A DNA stretch of 58,042 nucleotides. It comes from an uncultured Eubacterium sp. (GTDB lineage: Bacteria > Bacillota > Clostridia > Oscillospirales > Acutalibacteraceae). The translations under genes and the position numbers were made by a program. Shown one piece after another: positions 57,992-58,042 of the stretch. The stretch covers positions 1 to 58,042 of the forward strand of contig CAJTLP010000008.1 in assembly GCA_910577195.1 (NCBI GenBank), written 5' to 3'. How positions within the stretch are numbered: position 1 is the first letter of the stretch; every line of letters begins with the position of its first letter. The notes under the pieces were generated by a model that was given only the letters and a program-made list of their open reading frames with translations, had not been told where the DNA came from and ran no database searches.

Positions 57992-58042
57992 GGGGCATTA
58001 GCGCAGTTGGGAGCGCACCACACTGGCAGTGTGGGGGTCAGG
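57992..58042 (+). tRNA. tRNA-Ala (anticodon GGC), 5' part
   Basis: GGGGCAT acceptor strand, D arm GCGC-AGTTGGGA-GCGC, and anticodon stem CCACA/TGTGG with loop CTGGCAG. The T arm and 3' end are beyond the window. Confidence 0.9.

Overview
The window reads as chromosome from a low-GC, spore-forming Gram-positive anaerobe of the class Clostridia, most like Oscillospirales/Ruminococcaceae. The basis is Shine-Dalgarno-rich starts (AGGAGG, with TTG and GTG starts), a spoVAE gene, DUF1015, CoaX and YycJ-type proteins, an SRP RNA gene directly before dnaX, and an ApbE/FMN-binding module. The species cannot be named from the sequence alone.

Layout. 1-189: end of a 5S rRNA gene and tRNA-Asn. 229-5322: one-directional accessory run with a DinB-like protein, two Cys-rich DUF3795 proteins alternating with three GNAT acetyltransferases, a frameshifted cytidine/blasticidin-S deaminase-like gene, an APH(3')-like kinase, a PNPOx-like flavoprotein and a small ferredoxin. 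5383-8037 (minus): flavinylation module (ApbE lipoprotein, FMN-binding protein, NusG-II protein, Gx transporter). 8216-16252: GPH symporter, trmO, YdcF, an XRE membrane regulator, a 31-aa membrane peptide, phosphoglucomutase, a YifB ATPase and a LUD protein. 16556-19659: acetyltransferase, DUF4180, YbaK deacylase, DUF3592 protein and tRNA-Ser. 19718-29024: hisH-hisF, nadB-nadC, a HAD phosphatase, a metallophosphoesterase, murA, a YycJ-type hydrolase and rlmH.

29723-33524 is a first prophage remnant. It has intact terminase genes, a 5' portal fragment abutting a 3' baseplate-J fragment, and two tail genes; the head and most of the tail are gone. 33524-41428 returns to host genes: coaX, DUF1015, two membrane-inserted M28 peptidases, a beta-propeller-like fragment, spoVAE, an SCP2 protein and a flavin reductase. 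41472-45638 is a housekeeping block: SRP RNA, dnaX, ybaB, a hairpin repeat element, recR, smpB and tmRNA.

45639-57988 is a second, internally deleted prophage at the 3' end of the tmRNA gene, next to a tRNA-Ala gene that runs off the window. It keeps the integrase, a CI/LexA-like repressor with its operators, a cro-like gene, the 3' end of the tape-measure gene and the distal tail module. It also keeps a diversity-generating retroelement (DGR) and a lysis gene.

The DGR is the most interesting system. A 598-aa tail-tip protein ends in a variable region. A hairpin follows its stop codon, then a template-repeat copy, then a YVDD reverse transcriptase. The 72-bp match between template and variable region is exact, including its adenines, so this copy is either unmutated, newly homogenised or an assembly product. 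The lysis gene is also unusual: a three-helix holin, a CHAP domain and an SH3 domain are joined in one 369-aa reading frame.
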